A stretch of DNA of 64,000 nt, taken from NCBI RefSeq assembly GCF_900066015.1, contig NZ_LN890655.1:3388726-3452725 (forward strand), read 5' to 3'. Below the pieces are notes generated by a model. It did not search any database. It had not been told where the DNA came from and worked only from the letters and a program-made list of their open reading frames with translations. Below, piece by piece: positions 1 through 10,116 of this stretch (position 1 is its first letter; each line of letters begins with the position of its first letter). This DNA comes from Candidatus Promineifilum breve. Lineage in GTDB: Bacteria; Chloroflexota; Anaerolineae; Promineifilales; Promineifilaceae. The translations under genes were made by a program, and so were the position numbers.

Positions 1-756
1 CTGCTCATGCGCGTCATGCTGCCGCTGACTTTTCTGGTGCTGGTCGTCTATCTGGCCTTCATCCCGTTCAACTTTCGCGAGCCGTTCGACAACCGCGACG
101 TGCTGATCATCTACAACGGCATGCTCTTCGCCGTCATCGCCCTGCTGGTGGGGGCGACGCCCATCAGCCTGAGCGACCTTTCGCCCACCGTGGCCCGCTG
201 GCTGCGCCGGGGCATCGTGGCCGTGGCCGCCCTGGCCCTCGTCGTCAGCCTCTATGCGTTGGCGGCCATCGTCTATCGCACGGCGCTGGATCGCCTGACG
301 CCCAACCGGCTGGCGTTCATCGGCTGGAACGTGGTCAATATCGGGCTGTTGATCCTGCTGTTGGTCAAACAGGCGCGGGCCGGGTCGGCCGGTTGGCTGG
401 ATGGGCTGCATCGCGCCTTCAGCGTCGGAACCGTGGCCTACACGGTCTGGACGCTGGCGGTGATCGTGCTCTTGCCGTGGCTGTTCGGCATCGACCAGGG
501 GGCGATCGATGCCCTACCCTCGGCGGTACAGGAACTTATCTACGAAGTCCCCGAACCCATCCTGCTAAAATGCGACGGCAGCCCGCACATCTATCTGCTC
601 GATCAGGGGCAGAAGCGGTGGATCGACAACATCGCCACGTTCACCGACCGGGGCTACGTCTGGAAGGATGTGCAATTCCTCCAGTGCGATGATTTGCGCG
701 CCATCCCTGACGGCGAGCCAATTCCGGCTGATGCGGGGCCGCCGCCGCAGCCGTAG
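1..756 (+). CDS. DUF4153-like membrane protein, 5' truncated by window edge
   Basis: The frame is open to the first base, so the gene probably begins upstream; the first ATG in the window is at 7. The visible 251 codons contain about five hydrophobic segments. The stretch around residues 60-125 (arginine-rich loop, then a helix and a motif like LTPNR) resembles the C-terminal part of DUF4153 membrane proteins. After the last membrane segment there is a soluble tail of about 60 residues with the motif LLKCDGSPHIYLL..GQKRWI, like the short GSGPAVYxIENGxKRxI modules of uncharacterised secreted and surface proteins. Function is unknown. It is followed 8 nt after the stop by a perfect-stem hairpin that could terminate it. 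Confidence 0.55.
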   Translation: MLMRVMLPLTFLVLVVYLAFIPFNFREPFDNRDVLIIYNGMLFAVIALLVGATPISLSDLSPTVARWLRRGIVAVAALALVVSLYALAAIVYRTALDRLTPNRLAFIGWNVVNIGLLILLLVKQARAGSAGWLDGLHRAFSVGTVAYTVWTLAVIVLLPWLFGIDQGAIDALPSAVQELIYEVPEPILLKCDGSPHIYLLDQGQKRWIDNIATFTDRGYVWKDVQFLQCDDLRAIPDGEPIPADAGPPPQP

Positions 757-764
757 TAGCCATC

Positions 765-798
765 AGGTGCGACGCACTTTCCGAAGTGCGTTGCACCT
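765..798. repeat. Palindromic repeat, family A, copy 1
   Basis: Arms AGGTGCGACGCACT and AGTGCGTTGCACCT pair around a 6-nt loop with one G-T type mismatch. Two near-identical copies lie at 1607-1640 and 10730-10763. This copy lies 8 nt beyond the DUF4153-like gene and may act as a stem-loop terminator or RNA-stabilising hairpin, although no U-tract follows. Confidence 0.8.
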
Positions 799-885
799 TG
801 CGCTTGTCCCTGTGTCTACCATCTGCTATGATGTCGTTGCAGAAATTCAGACGACGCAGATAATCCGCCGAAGCCGAGGTAGCTG

Positions 886-1155
886 ATGGACACAACGGTA
901 CAAGTTCGACAACGCGGCAGTCTGACCCTGCCGGCCGATTTGCGCGAGCGCTATGGCATCGAGCCGGGTGACACCTTTCGACTGCTCGATCTGGACGGCA
1001 TCTTTGTTTTGACGCCCATGACGCCGATGGTTCCCGAATTGGCGTGGGAGATCGAACGCGCGCGCGTTGAGGCCGGGCTGGATACGGCGGCGTTGCTCAC
1101 AGCGCTGCGCGAAGAGCGGGCGCGCTACGTGGCCGAAACGTATGGCGACGACTGA
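886..1155 (+). CDS. AbrB/MazE-type antitoxin
   Basis: 89 residues. The N-terminal half (residues 4-45) has the swapped-hairpin AbrB/SpoVT pattern: a short strand, 'RGSLTLPADLRERYGIEPGD', then a hydrophobic strand ending in FVLTP. The C-terminal half is helical and charged, as expected for a part that wraps a toxin. The next gene, a PIN-domain protein, overlaps its end by 14 bp in another frame, which suggests translational coupling. By family it should neutralise that toxin and autorepress the operon. The start ATG lies behind a GAGGTAGCTG stretch that serves as ribosome binding site. Confidence 0.85.
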   Translation: MDTTVQVRQRGSLTLPADLRERYGIEPGDTFRLLDLDGIFVLTPMTPMVPELAWEIERARVEAGLDTAALLTALREERARYVAETYGDD

Positions 1156-1597
1156 GTCTCGGAAACCGCGCGTTTTTATCGACGCCGACGTGCTGTTTGC
1201 CGGGTCGGCCTCGCCCTCGGAGCATGGGGCCAGCCTGACGATCCTGCGTATGGCTGAGATCACCCTGCTCGACGCCCTGACCTCGGAGCAGGTGATCGTC
1301 GAAGCCGAGCGCAATCTGGCGGCCAAGCTGCCGGCGACATTGCCAACGTTCCGCTTGCTTGTTGACCGCTGCCTGACGGTCGTCCCTATTCCGTCGGCTG
1401 ATGAGGTGGCGCGGCATCATGGGCTGGCCGAGGCCAACGACTTGCCCATCCTGGTGGCCGCTGTGCAACATGTATGTCCGTGGCTGGTCACGTTCAACGG
1501 CCGTCATTACCGACCGGGCCATCCTGACGTGACGATACTGTTACCAGGGGAGTTTGTGCAGCGGGTGAGATATTTGTTGTCGGCGTTGAATCGGTAG
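1142..1597 (+). CDS. PIN-domain ribonuclease toxin (VapC-like)
   Basis: 151 residues from the ATG at 1142, inside the end of the antitoxin gene. The protein opens with RVFIDADVLFAG, the first strand of a PIN fold with the acidic metal ligand. Further acidic positions follow around E57 (VEAERN) and in LAEANDLPILVAA, where the aspartate before LPI is the usual later ligand. The C-terminal TFNGRHYRP matches the family's last strand and loop. By family it is a Mg-dependent endoribonuclease. The longer frame opening at 1067 was rejected because it runs through the antitoxin and the ATG at 1142 gives a typical PIN N-terminus. Confidence 0.82.
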   Translation: MATTESRKPRVFIDADVLFAGSASPSEHGASLTILRMAEITLLDALTSEQVIVEAERNLAAKLPATLPTFRLLVDRCLTVVPIPSADEVARHHGLAEANDLPILVAAVQHVCPWLVTFNGRHYRPGHPDVTILLPGEFVQRVRYLLSALNR

Positions 1598-1606
1598 CAA
1601 TGCAGA

Positions 1607-1640
1607 AGGTGCAACGCACTTCAGAAAGTGCGTCGCACCT
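1607..1640. repeat. Palindromic repeat, family A, copy 2, between convergent genes
   Basis: Same palindrome as at 765-798 (arms AGGTGCAACGCACTT and AAGTGCGTCGCACCT). It sits between the PIN toxin and the convergent HIT gene. The last five codons and the TGA of the HIT gene are encoded by it. It could act as a bidirectional stem-loop terminator. Confidence 0.8.
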
Positions 1641-2070
1641 GGGTGGCGATGGCGTTCATCAACTCGTCGCTTAGCCGTTCGTCTTCAGGCACACCCAGAT
1701 AGCCGAACACCGCCGGCCCGCGCCGTTCGGCCGGCTGGTCGGTCATGCGCGGAATGACGTGGAAGTGGACGTGGGGGTGCTCGGCCTGCTCGGCGAACTG
1801 GCAGACGTAGGTCTTGGCGCAGCCCACCACCTCGCGCAGCGCGGCTGACGCCCGGCGCAACAGCACGCCCAGTTCGGCCGCTTCCTCGTCGGTCAACTCA
1901 TCGATGGCTTCAATATGCCGCCGCGCCACCAGCACCAGCCAGCCGGGCAACGACGTGTTGTAGCTGTGGACGAGGTCCCAATGGGCGGTGCGGTGGATGT
2001 TGTCCCACGCGGGGGCCTGGGCCGCGTCGCGGCGGGCGATTAATTCACAGGTCAGACAACTCTGGTTCAT
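1621..2070 (-). CDS. HIT family hydrolase
   Basis: 149 residues. The histidine triad HPHVHFH lies at residues 98-104, followed by VIPRM, the diagnostic HIT active site; the middle histidine is the nucleophile in nucleotide hydrolysis or transfer. C5 and C8 (CLTC) near the N-terminus are the zinc-ligand type seen in Hint/Fhit-like bacterial proteins. The substrate within the HIT superfamily (AMP-lysine, dinucleoside polyphosphates) cannot be told. The final VRRTF and the stop are encoded by the palindromic repeat at 1607-1640, so the native C-terminus has been replaced or slightly changed. Confidence 0.9.
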   Translation of the reverse strand: MNQSCLTCELIARRDAAQAPAWDNIHRTAHWDLVHSYNTSLPGWLVLVARRHIEAIDELTDEEAAELGVLLRRASAALREVVGCAKTYVCQFAEQAEHPHVHFHVIPRMTDQPAERRGPAVFGYLGVPEDERLSDELMNAIATQVRRTF

Positions 2071-2099
2071 CCACCCATTTTAGCAGATAAAAAAAGAGC

Positions 2100-2126
2100 T
2101 TGACTTAGCAAAAAGTGTGCTAAACT
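2100..2126 (+). promoter_or_regulatory. Candidate promoter with overlapping inverted repeat
   Basis: TTGACT at 2100-2105 and TAAACT at 2121-2126 (15-nt spacer, short) precede the secreted-protein gene. TTAGCA (2105-2110) and TGCTAA (2118-2123) form an inverted repeat filling the spacer, an operator-like arrangement. Weak evidence without expression data. Confidence 0.35.
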
Positions 2127-2188
2127 TTCGGCGGCATCGTGACATCTTTGAACCCCAGGAAAATCTAAACTTCTAGAGGTGCATACAG

Positions 2189-3406
2189 ATGAAAGGTTTA
2201 CTTGCCAAACGTCCCCTTGCGCTCGGATTAACGCTCGTTGTGCTCATGGTCGGCCTCCTCTTTGCCCGTCAGGCAGTGGCGGCGGGCAACTGGTGGCATG
2301 AGGCCCGGCCCTATCGCGTGCCGTTGGCAGTGCCGGCCGGCGGCATGGCCCGCGCCGATCAGTCGGTTGAGGTCAACCTCGACTTCGGCGCGCTGCTCGA
2401 CGCGTTGGGCCAGCCGCGAGCCATTGATGCCAACTCCATCCAGGTCGTCGAAGTCACGGCCGACGGTCTGACCATTGACGCGGCCGTGCCCTTCCAATTC
2501 GACCCGGCGTCCGATGCCGCTCCGGACCGGCTGCGGGGCACGGTGACCTTCCAACTGAGCGGCGAGACGGCGGCCACGGCCACGCGCCACTATCACGTCT
2601 ACTTCGGCGGCGTCGCCGAGCGGGCCGGCGACGCCCCGGCGGCCCAAGTGACGCTGACCAACACCACCGATCAGGGCTTTGCCGCCTATAAAATCACGAC
2701 CCCTCACGCCGTCTATTTCTATCACAAGGAAGGCGGCGGTTTCTCCGGCCTGGAGGACGATGACGGCAACGACTGGATCGACTGGAATTCCAAGACCGGG
2801 GCAGCGGGCGACTTCCGTGGCATCCCCAATATGGTTCACCCGTCCAACGGCGGCTTCTTCCACCCCGGCCGGAACACGTCCAGCAGCCAGGTCATCAGCC
2901 AGGGGGCGATGAAGGTGACGTTCGAGTCCACCAGCGACAACGGCCAGTGGAAAACGCGCTGGGAGATATTCCCGGACTACGCGCGCCTGACCGTGCTGAA
3001 AACGGCCGGCAAGTATTGGTTCCTCTACGAGGGTACGCCGGGGGGTGTGTTGGATAACCAGGACTTCGTCGTGCGCTCCAACGGCCAGCAGAACGGCGTT
3101 TTTAACAGTTGGATTGGCGATTTGAGTGGCGAGGAGTGGGCCTACATCGCCGACCCCGACGTCGATCGCTCCATCTTCCTGCTCCATCACAGCGAGGATA
3201 GCTTAATCGACTCCTACAAGCCGTCCAACGACCGCAAGATGACCATCTTTGGCTTTGGCCGCAAGGGCAATCGCCGCTACCAGACGGAGGTGGGCGATCA
3301 GTTCAGCTTTGGTCTGGTGAACTCGACCAACTTCAACACGGTGGCCGCGGCGGTGCATGGGGCACTTAATATGGCTGTGGAGGTTGGGGCGGCTGAGCAG
3401 CGTTAA
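2189..3406 (+). CDS. Secreted protein of unknown function
   Basis: 405 residues. An N-terminal signal peptide is clear (residues 1-31: basic start, long hydrophobic core, cleavage probably after ..AVAA). The mature part opens with NWWHEARPYRVPL, then strand-rich sequence through about residue 145 ending in HYHVYFGG, which resembles the N-terminal beta-sandwich of DUF2341-type exported proteins. The rest is rich in aromatic and glycine residues (FYHKEGGGFSGLEDDDG, GIPNMVHPS), suggesting a beta-sandwich or lyase-like fold. I cannot name an activity. It stands alone between a divergent HIT gene and a convergent operon, with a strong 20-bp hairpin 10 nt after the stop. Confidence 0.75.
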   Translation: MKGLLAKRPLALGLTLVVLMVGLLFARQAVAAGNWWHEARPYRVPLAVPAGGMARADQSVEVNLDFGALLDALGQPRAIDANSIQVVEVTADGLTIDAAVPFQFDPASDAAPDRLRGTVTFQLSGETAATATRHYHVYFGGVAERAGDAPAAQVTLTNTTDQGFAAYKITTPHAVYFYHKEGGGFSGLEDDDGNDWIDWNSKTGAAGDFRGIPNMVHPSNGGFFHPGRNTSSSQVISQGAMKVTFESTSDNGQWKTRWEIFPDYARLTVLKTAGKYWFLYEGTPGGVLDNQDFVVRSNGQQNGVFNSWIGDLSGEEWAYIADPDVDRSIFLLHHSEDSLIDSYKPSNDRKMTIFGFGRKGNRRYQTEVGDQFSFGLVNSTNFNTVAAAVHGALNMAVEVGAAEQR

Positions 3407-3416
3407 TCGACAGTCC

Positions 3417-3459
3417 GGCAAGACCTCTGAGGTTGGCCGCCAACCTCAGAGGTCTTGCC
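3417..3459. terminator. Perfect 20-bp inverted repeat between convergent genes
   Basis: The arm GGCAAGACCTCTGAGGTTGG (3417-3436) is repeated in inverse at 3440-3459 with a 3-nt loop. The last codons (RQDL) and the TGA of the leftward nitroreductase-family gene lie inside the right arm. No long T-run follows on either strand, so it may be an RNA-stabilising or bidirectional stop hairpin. Confidence 0.75.
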
Positions 3460-3919
3460 GCACCCGGAAAACGGGATAGTCCGCGGCGACCTTCTCAAAC
3501 TCTGAGAGCGGCGCGTCTTTGTCTACGGCCATATGGGGCCGCGCGCCGGGGGCGATTTTCAGATACGCCTTCAGAATCGGCGGCCGTTGCGCGGGGTCTT
3601 CGTCTTCCAGAAGCACGTGCTCATTCTCGCCATGGCGCAGCGTAGCCCGGCCGCCGGCGGCCTTCAGGTTGTGCACCCAGTTGGCCTCCTCGCCCAGCAT
3701 GGACACGAGGTAGCGCTCGCCGTCGATGACGGTCATCACCAATGGGAAGCTGATGACCTTGCCCGACTTACGGCCCACTACTTCCAGTGTCACCATGTAG
3801 TTGGGGGCGATGCCGGTCGTGTGCAGTTTGGCGGAAATCCCGTTCAGAAATTTGGCGACCCCGTTGGGGCGGCCGCCGCGGTACATCCAGCGTTTGATGG
3901 CCACTGTAGCCTCCGGCAA
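3446..3919 (-). CDS. Deazaflavin (F420)-dependent nitroreductase family protein
   Basis: 157 residues. The pattern matches the DUF385/Ddn split-barrel family: a helical N-terminus ending in FLNGISAKLHTTGI, then VTLEVVGRKSGKVISFPLVMTVIDGERYLV, then WVHNLKAAGGRATLRHGEN, the most conserved block. Such proteins bind F420 or FMN and reduce diverse substrates. It lies 11 nt downstream of an OsmC gene in the same direction, so the two are probably co-transcribed. The last residues are encoded by a hairpin repeat. Confidence 0.85.
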   Translation of the reverse strand: MPEATVAIKRWMYRGGRPNGVAKFLNGISAKLHTTGIAPNYMVTLEVVGRKSGKVISFPLVMTVIDGERYLVSMLGEEANWVHNLKAAGGRATLRHGENEHVLLEDEDPAQRPPILKAYLKIAPGARPHMAVDKDAPLSEFEKVAADYPVFRVRQDL

Positions 3920-3930
3920 AAACTCGGTTT

Positions 3931-4350
3931 CTAACCATTACTTTCTACTTCTATCTCGCCCATTGTGACCGGCGTCCCGCCGCGCAGCGTGTTTTGAATC
4001 TCGGCCACGGTGTCGGTGTGGCGGGCCAGCGCTTCTAGCTCGGCCGCGCCGGCCCGGCCGGTCACTTTGGCCCGGTAGGTGATATTGTAGGCCGGTTCAC
4101 TGGGCGCGCCAAAGTCGCCGTCGACCGTCACCTCGACGGCCGTAACCGCGATGCCGCGCCTATCCGCCTCACGGTAGATATCGTTGCAATAGCACGTCGC
4201 CAGGGCCAGAAAGAGCAACTCGCCGCCGTTGGCGCTGGAGCCATAGCCGGTGGACTTGGGGGGTATTTCGATTGTGTGGGTAGTGTCGTTGGTGGTTAGG
4301 GTGATGTGGTGGTGGTTGTGGGTATTTTGGAGGTGGGCGGAGATTTTCAT
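3931..4350 (-). CDS. OsmC family protein
   Basis: 139 residues. Contains the OsmC/Ohr core: PPKSTGYGSSANGGELLFLALATCYCNDIYREADRRGI (residues about 31-68), in which the cysteine of ATCYCND is the usual peroxidatic position, followed by the VEVTVDG strand. The second conserved cysteine of Ohr is absent, so general OsmC-like is safer than organic hydroperoxide resistance. The N-terminus is histidine-rich (NTHNHHHI). It is followed by the nitroreductase-family gene. A broken copy of its N-terminal half lies at 5666-5803. Confidence 0.85.
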   Translation of the reverse strand: MKISAHLQNTHNHHHITLTTNDTTHTIEIPPKSTGYGSSANGGELLFLALATCYCNDIYREADRRGIAVTAVEVTVDGDFGAPSEPAYNITYRAKVTGRAGAAELEALARHTDTVAEIQNTLRGGTPVTMGEIEVESNG

Positions 4351-4571
4351 GGGGAACCTCTGTCGTTAGCCGACATAGACTGCTTCCTCTAGAACTCTTT
4401 CGCGGATGCGAGGCTTTAGGCACGCTTCGGTGCCGACATCGACCGGCCGCCCAATAGTATACCTCTCTTCTCGTGGCAACGGAATTTGGTATCTGGAAAA
4501 AACGCGATCAGTGGTTTTGAGCATACGCTTGCTGATTTATCTCCATGGGTTCAGCATCCACCGCAAAAGGC

Positions 4572-4600
4572 ACGACAAGTCAACCAATATTCGTTATAAT
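4572..4600 (+). promoter_or_regulatory. Candidate promoter of the TumE-like pair
   Basis: A perfect TATAAT at 4595-4600 lies 18 nt before the ATG of the small upstream gene; a weak ACGACA sits 17 nt upstream at 4572-4577. The leader would be very short, with AGAGG (4608-4612) as ribosome binding site. Confidence 0.5.
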
Positions 4601-4618
4601 CCTCAATAGAGGCAAGCG

Positions 4619-4888
4619 ATGACTCCCTATGAACTGCTGACCGACATTCATGCTCTTGAAGAAGAGCTATTAGACTTCGAGCGTAAGTATGGCATTCGTT
4701 CGGAGACGTTCTACGCCGCTTACATGAGTGGAGAAGAACCGGAAGATGACAACTGGGTGTTGGATTTCGGCGAGTGGGCCAGCGTCTATCGAACCTGGCT
4801 AGAGCGGCAGGCGGAATATCGCAACGCTATCCAACAGATGCAACGCCAGAAAATTAGCCTCTTCGGTCTGATACGCGTCGCGGCATGA
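4619..4888 (+). CDS. Small protein, probable antitoxin of a TumE-like pair
   Basis: 89 residues, acidic and largely helical (LLTDIHALEEELLDFERKYG; EWASVYRTWLERQAEYRNAI). No known domain is recognised. Its ATGA overlap with the following DUF6516/TumE-like gene and its size suggest it is the antitoxin or a partner. It does not look like the HTH antitoxin TumA, so the pair may be a variant architecture. Confidence 0.65.
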   Translation: MTPYELLTDIHALEEELLDFERKYGIRSETFYAAYMSGEEPEDDNWVLDFGEWASVYRTWLERQAEYRNAIQQMQRQKISLFGLIRVAA

Positions 4889-5325
4889 ATAGCGAATTTC
4901 GCACGGCCGAGGACTACGAGCTGTTCCTCTACTCCCTTCCCAATCACTTTTCATCGATTCGCCGTTCGACGTTAACCTTTGTACGGTTGGGAACTTCTCT
5001 GGCCCGTATTCTGGGGGAATTGTTTTTCGATCTTGATATTCGTATTGTTGTTCGCGAGAGGTTTGTTTACCATCGCCTCCCTGCGGTGCTTGATTGGTAT
5101 GGTTATGAAGTGTGGCGGGGAGACACGAAGCTGTACTGGTATGACCCTCAGCCACACCCTAATGATCCCGAATTACAGACCACGTATCCACATCACAAGC
5201 ACGTCCCGCCTGATATAAAGCACCATCGCGTCCCCGCGCCCGGCCTGAGCTTTGTTCGGCCGAACCTGCCACTAATAATCGCTGAAGTCGAACAACTCAA
5301 CAGTAGTGTTGCGGGTGCACAATAG
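4885..5325 (+). CDS. DUF6516 / TumE-like toxin family protein
   Basis: 146 residues. The central block YHRLPAVLDWYGYEVWRGDTKLYWYDPQPHPNDPELQTTYPHHKHVP carries the hallmark of the DUF6516/TumE family: a strand ending in YDPxPH, then a PHHKH motif. The family comprises mRNA-interferase-like toxins. The protein starts inside the stop codon of the upstream small gene (ATGA), so translation is coupled. It is followed directly by remnants of other accessory genes, as expected in a gene-turnover hotspot. Confidence 0.8.
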   Translation: MNSEFRTAEDYELFLYSLPNHFSSIRRSTLTFVRLGTSLARILGELFFDLDIRIVVRERFVYHRLPAVLDWYGYEVWRGDTKLYWYDPQPHPNDPELQTTYPHHKHVPPDIKHHRVPAPGLSFVRPNLPLIIAEVEQLNSSVAGAQ

Positions 5326-5364
5326 ACCTCTTAGGTTCGCCATAAACTAGCTGTACACGTTCAT

Positions 5365-5580
5365 TCATATTGCTACCGGAACCAGGCGGAATACGCGGCC
5401 CAACTTGGCAGCCGTTTCCACATCACCGCGACGTAAGGCATAACGCATGTCGTCTAGCTTATAGGCGTCGTGCACAGACAGGAAGGGTGATCACTCATCC
5501 TCGGTGATGATCAGGGCCACATCCACCTTGGCCGCGAACTCGCCTTCGTGTACCAGTTTGGTCGTGATTTTTTCGGTCAT
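5365..5580 (-). pseudogene. Small 'KLVHEG' family protein with in-frame TGA
   Basis: A 71-codon frame reads from ATG at 5580 to TGA at 5365 but has a TGA at codon 30 (5491-5493). Before it: MTEKITTKLVHEGEFAAKV..EDE; after it: SPFLSVHDAYKLDDMRYALRRGDVETAAKLGRVFRLVPVAI. Both halves match one compact family of about 70-residue proteins, common in Cyanobacteria and Chloroflexota, where a tryptophan is normal at the site (W-SPYLS), so TGG has become TGA. The ribosome binding site GGAG is intact. No selenocysteine insertion element was seen. Too short and interrupted to appear as one ORF. Confidence 0.75.
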
Positions 5581-5665
5581 GGTTTTCTCCGCAAGAAATC
5601 GTCGGACCATCGTCAGCGATGATAATTGAATCCCATACGAACGTCAAAACGGTTTCATAGGGATG

Positions 5666-5803
5666 CGTTGCCAGGGCTAGGAAGAGCAGTTCGCCGCCGT
5701 TGGCGCTGGAGCCGAAGCCGGACGACTTGGGCGGAATGGTGATGGAGTGGGCGGTGTCGTTGGTGGAGAAAATGATGTGTTGGTTGTGGGTGATATTGAC
5801 GTT
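5666..5803 (-). pseudogene. OsmC N-terminal fragment, decayed duplicate
   Basis: In the leftward frame this stretch encodes NITHNQHIIFSTNDTAHS.. followed by IPPKSSGFGSSANGGELLFLALAT, almost the same as residues about 9-53 of the intact OsmC protein at 3931-4350. There is a TAA four codons upstream of the homology and no start codon, and the homology stops right before the cysteine segment. It is a broken partial copy, fused at its end to unrelated sequence. Confidence 0.8.
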
Positions 5804-5865
5804 CTTTGGTTACTCCATTTCCTGGTCTTTAGCTTGGAGCTCGCCTTATTGGCCCGCATGCGGGA

Positions 5866-6396
5866 TTAATCCTCTATACCAAGCGATTCTGGTGGGTGTA
5901 GCTTGATCAATGCGTTTATCAAGGCTTTTTCGGAGAGATCACATTTAACGCTGGGAAACTTGACTAAAACCCGATCCCATCCATACGACCCTTTCTTTTG
6001 CCAAAACCTAGTGTTTCGGTACTTCTTCCGCCAAACTCCTGAACGCCCACATAAAAAACCTGTTGGGCGATTCCGATCATCAAAAATGAGTTCTACCCCT
6101 ACTTTGCCTATCCAGCTCACTTTGTAGTCATCCCAAGACTCTTCCCCAATGCTCCAGCAAATGCAGGGTTCGTAAAGGGGCGGCCCGAAGCGAACAATAT
6201 ATTCTGGATAGAAAGCCTCTTGCAAACGATTCAGTACTCCCCTGACCATTCCGTCGAAACCTTCAGCCGATGCGATCTTTTGGTTCCAACGTTGCTGCGC
6301 TTGTTCCTTTGTGCGCTTCTCGGCTTCGAGTTGCCGCTGGACCTCACGCTCTTTTTCCTCTCTATGATATTTAAGGTATCTAAAGGGGTTTGACAT
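5866..6396 (-). CDS. Hypothetical protein with N-terminal coiled coil
   Basis: 176 residues. Residues 8-45 form a highly charged helix (REEKEREVQRQLEAEKRTKEQAQQ) likely to be a coiled coil. The C-terminal part is a compact tryptophan- and aromatic-rich domain (CICWSIGEESWDDYKVSW; GRSGVWRKKYRNTRFWQKKG). No family is recognised. GGGAGG 11 nt before the ATG supports the start. It is a lone gene among decayed fragments, with lower GC than the neighbouring metabolic genes, which suggests acquisition. Confidence 0.6.
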   Translation of the reverse strand: MSNPFRYLKYHREEKEREVQRQLEAEKRTKEQAQQRWNQKIASAEGFDGMVRGVLNRLQEAFYPEYIVRFGPPLYEPCICWSIGEESWDDYKVSWIGKVGVELIFDDRNRPTGFLCGRSGVWRKKYRNTRFWQKKGSYGWDRVLVKFPSVKCDLSEKALINALIKLHPPESLGIED

Positions 6397-6596
6397 ACTC
6401 TTCAGGCCTCCCTTTTGAGGTAAACAAAGAAAGCTAAGGTGGCGGCCCTTAAAATCAAGACGACGATATAGTAAAACTGAATTGAATCATCGCGTCACAA
6501 GTTTCGATACCTCAACCGCAAAATGAATATCGCCTGGGTTACGCTAACCGAGGTTCTCCTGCGACCGCTACACCACATGAAACGTGGAAGGACCAA

Positions 6597-6621
6597 ATGG
6601 GCGGGCATCACGCCCGCCCAT
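6597..6621 (-). terminator. Stem-loop after gcvP
   Basis: ATGGGCGGGC (6597-6606) pairs perfectly with GCCCGCCCAT (6612-6621) around a 5-nt loop, starting 7 nt beyond the gcvP stop. On the minus strand it is followed by only a short T-run (TTTGG), so it is a moderate intrinsic terminator candidate. Confidence 0.65.
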
Positions 6622-6627
6622 TCAAAC

Positions 6628-9594
<2,967 letters not shown>

Positions 9595-9613
9595 GGTTTT
9601 ATCTCCATTAAAT

Positions 9614-9697
9614 GACCGCCGACCACAGACCGCAGACCACAGACCGCTAGAAGAAGGTCAACCGCGGTCTGTGGTCTGTGGTCGGTGGTCGGCGGTC
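9614..9697. repeat. Inverted heptanucleotide array between gcvH and gcvP
   Basis: Two 34-nt arms (9614-9647, 9664-9697) are inverted copies with two mismatches. Each is built of 7-nt units of the type GACCACA / GACCGCA. The whole forms a long stem-loop in the intergenic spacer of the operon and could alter the ratio of the upstream and downstream messages. Confidence 0.8.
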
Positions 9698-9702
9698 AAT
9701 TC

Positions 9703-10095
9703 CTAATGCTCGCGCGTGGCGCAATACGCCTCATACGCCGTCGCGTCCATCAGCTTGTCCACTTGGGACGGGTTGCTCATGGCGATGCGGACGAGCCACG
9801 TGGTATACGGCTCGCCATTGAGCGATTCGGGCGAGTCGACGGCGGCGTCATTGACGGCCACCACTTCGCCGTCGATGGGCATCAGCACGTCGGACGCGGC
9901 CTTCACCGATTCGACGACGGCGAACGGCTTGCCGGCCTCGAACGTCTCGCCGGGGCCGGGCAGCTCCACGTAGACGATGTCGGACAGGGCATCCTGGGCG
10001 TAGTCACTGATCCCGATGACGGCTTCGTCGCCCTCGACGCGCACCCACTCATCGGTCTTGGCATAGCGCAGGTCGGGCATAATCTTGATACTCAT
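9703..10095 (-). CDS. gcvH: Glycine cleavage system H protein
   Basis: 130 residues, normal for GcvH. It carries the lipoyl arm that shuttles the aminomethyl group between P-, T- and L-proteins. The lipoylation motif VVESVKAASD places the modified lysine at residue 65; the N-terminal YAKTDEWVRVEGDEAVIGISDYAQDALSDIVYVELP block is typical. RBS is AGGAG, a few bases upstream. First gene after the tandem glycine riboswitch, upstream of gcvP. Confidence 0.97.
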   Translation of the reverse strand: MSIKIMPDLRYAKTDEWVRVEGDEAVIGISDYAQDALSDIVYVELPGPGETFEAGKPFAVVESVKAASDVLMPIDGEVVAVNDAAVDSPESLNGEPYTTWLVRIAMSNPSQVDKLMDATAYEAYCATREH

Positions 10096-10116
10096 CGCTA
10101 TTTCTCCTTATTCATC

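Noticed and set aside
5491-5493. TGA as a selenocysteine codon
   Set aside because: The family has tryptophan at this site, no bacterial SECIS-like stem-loop was seen just downstream, and the neighbourhood is decayed.
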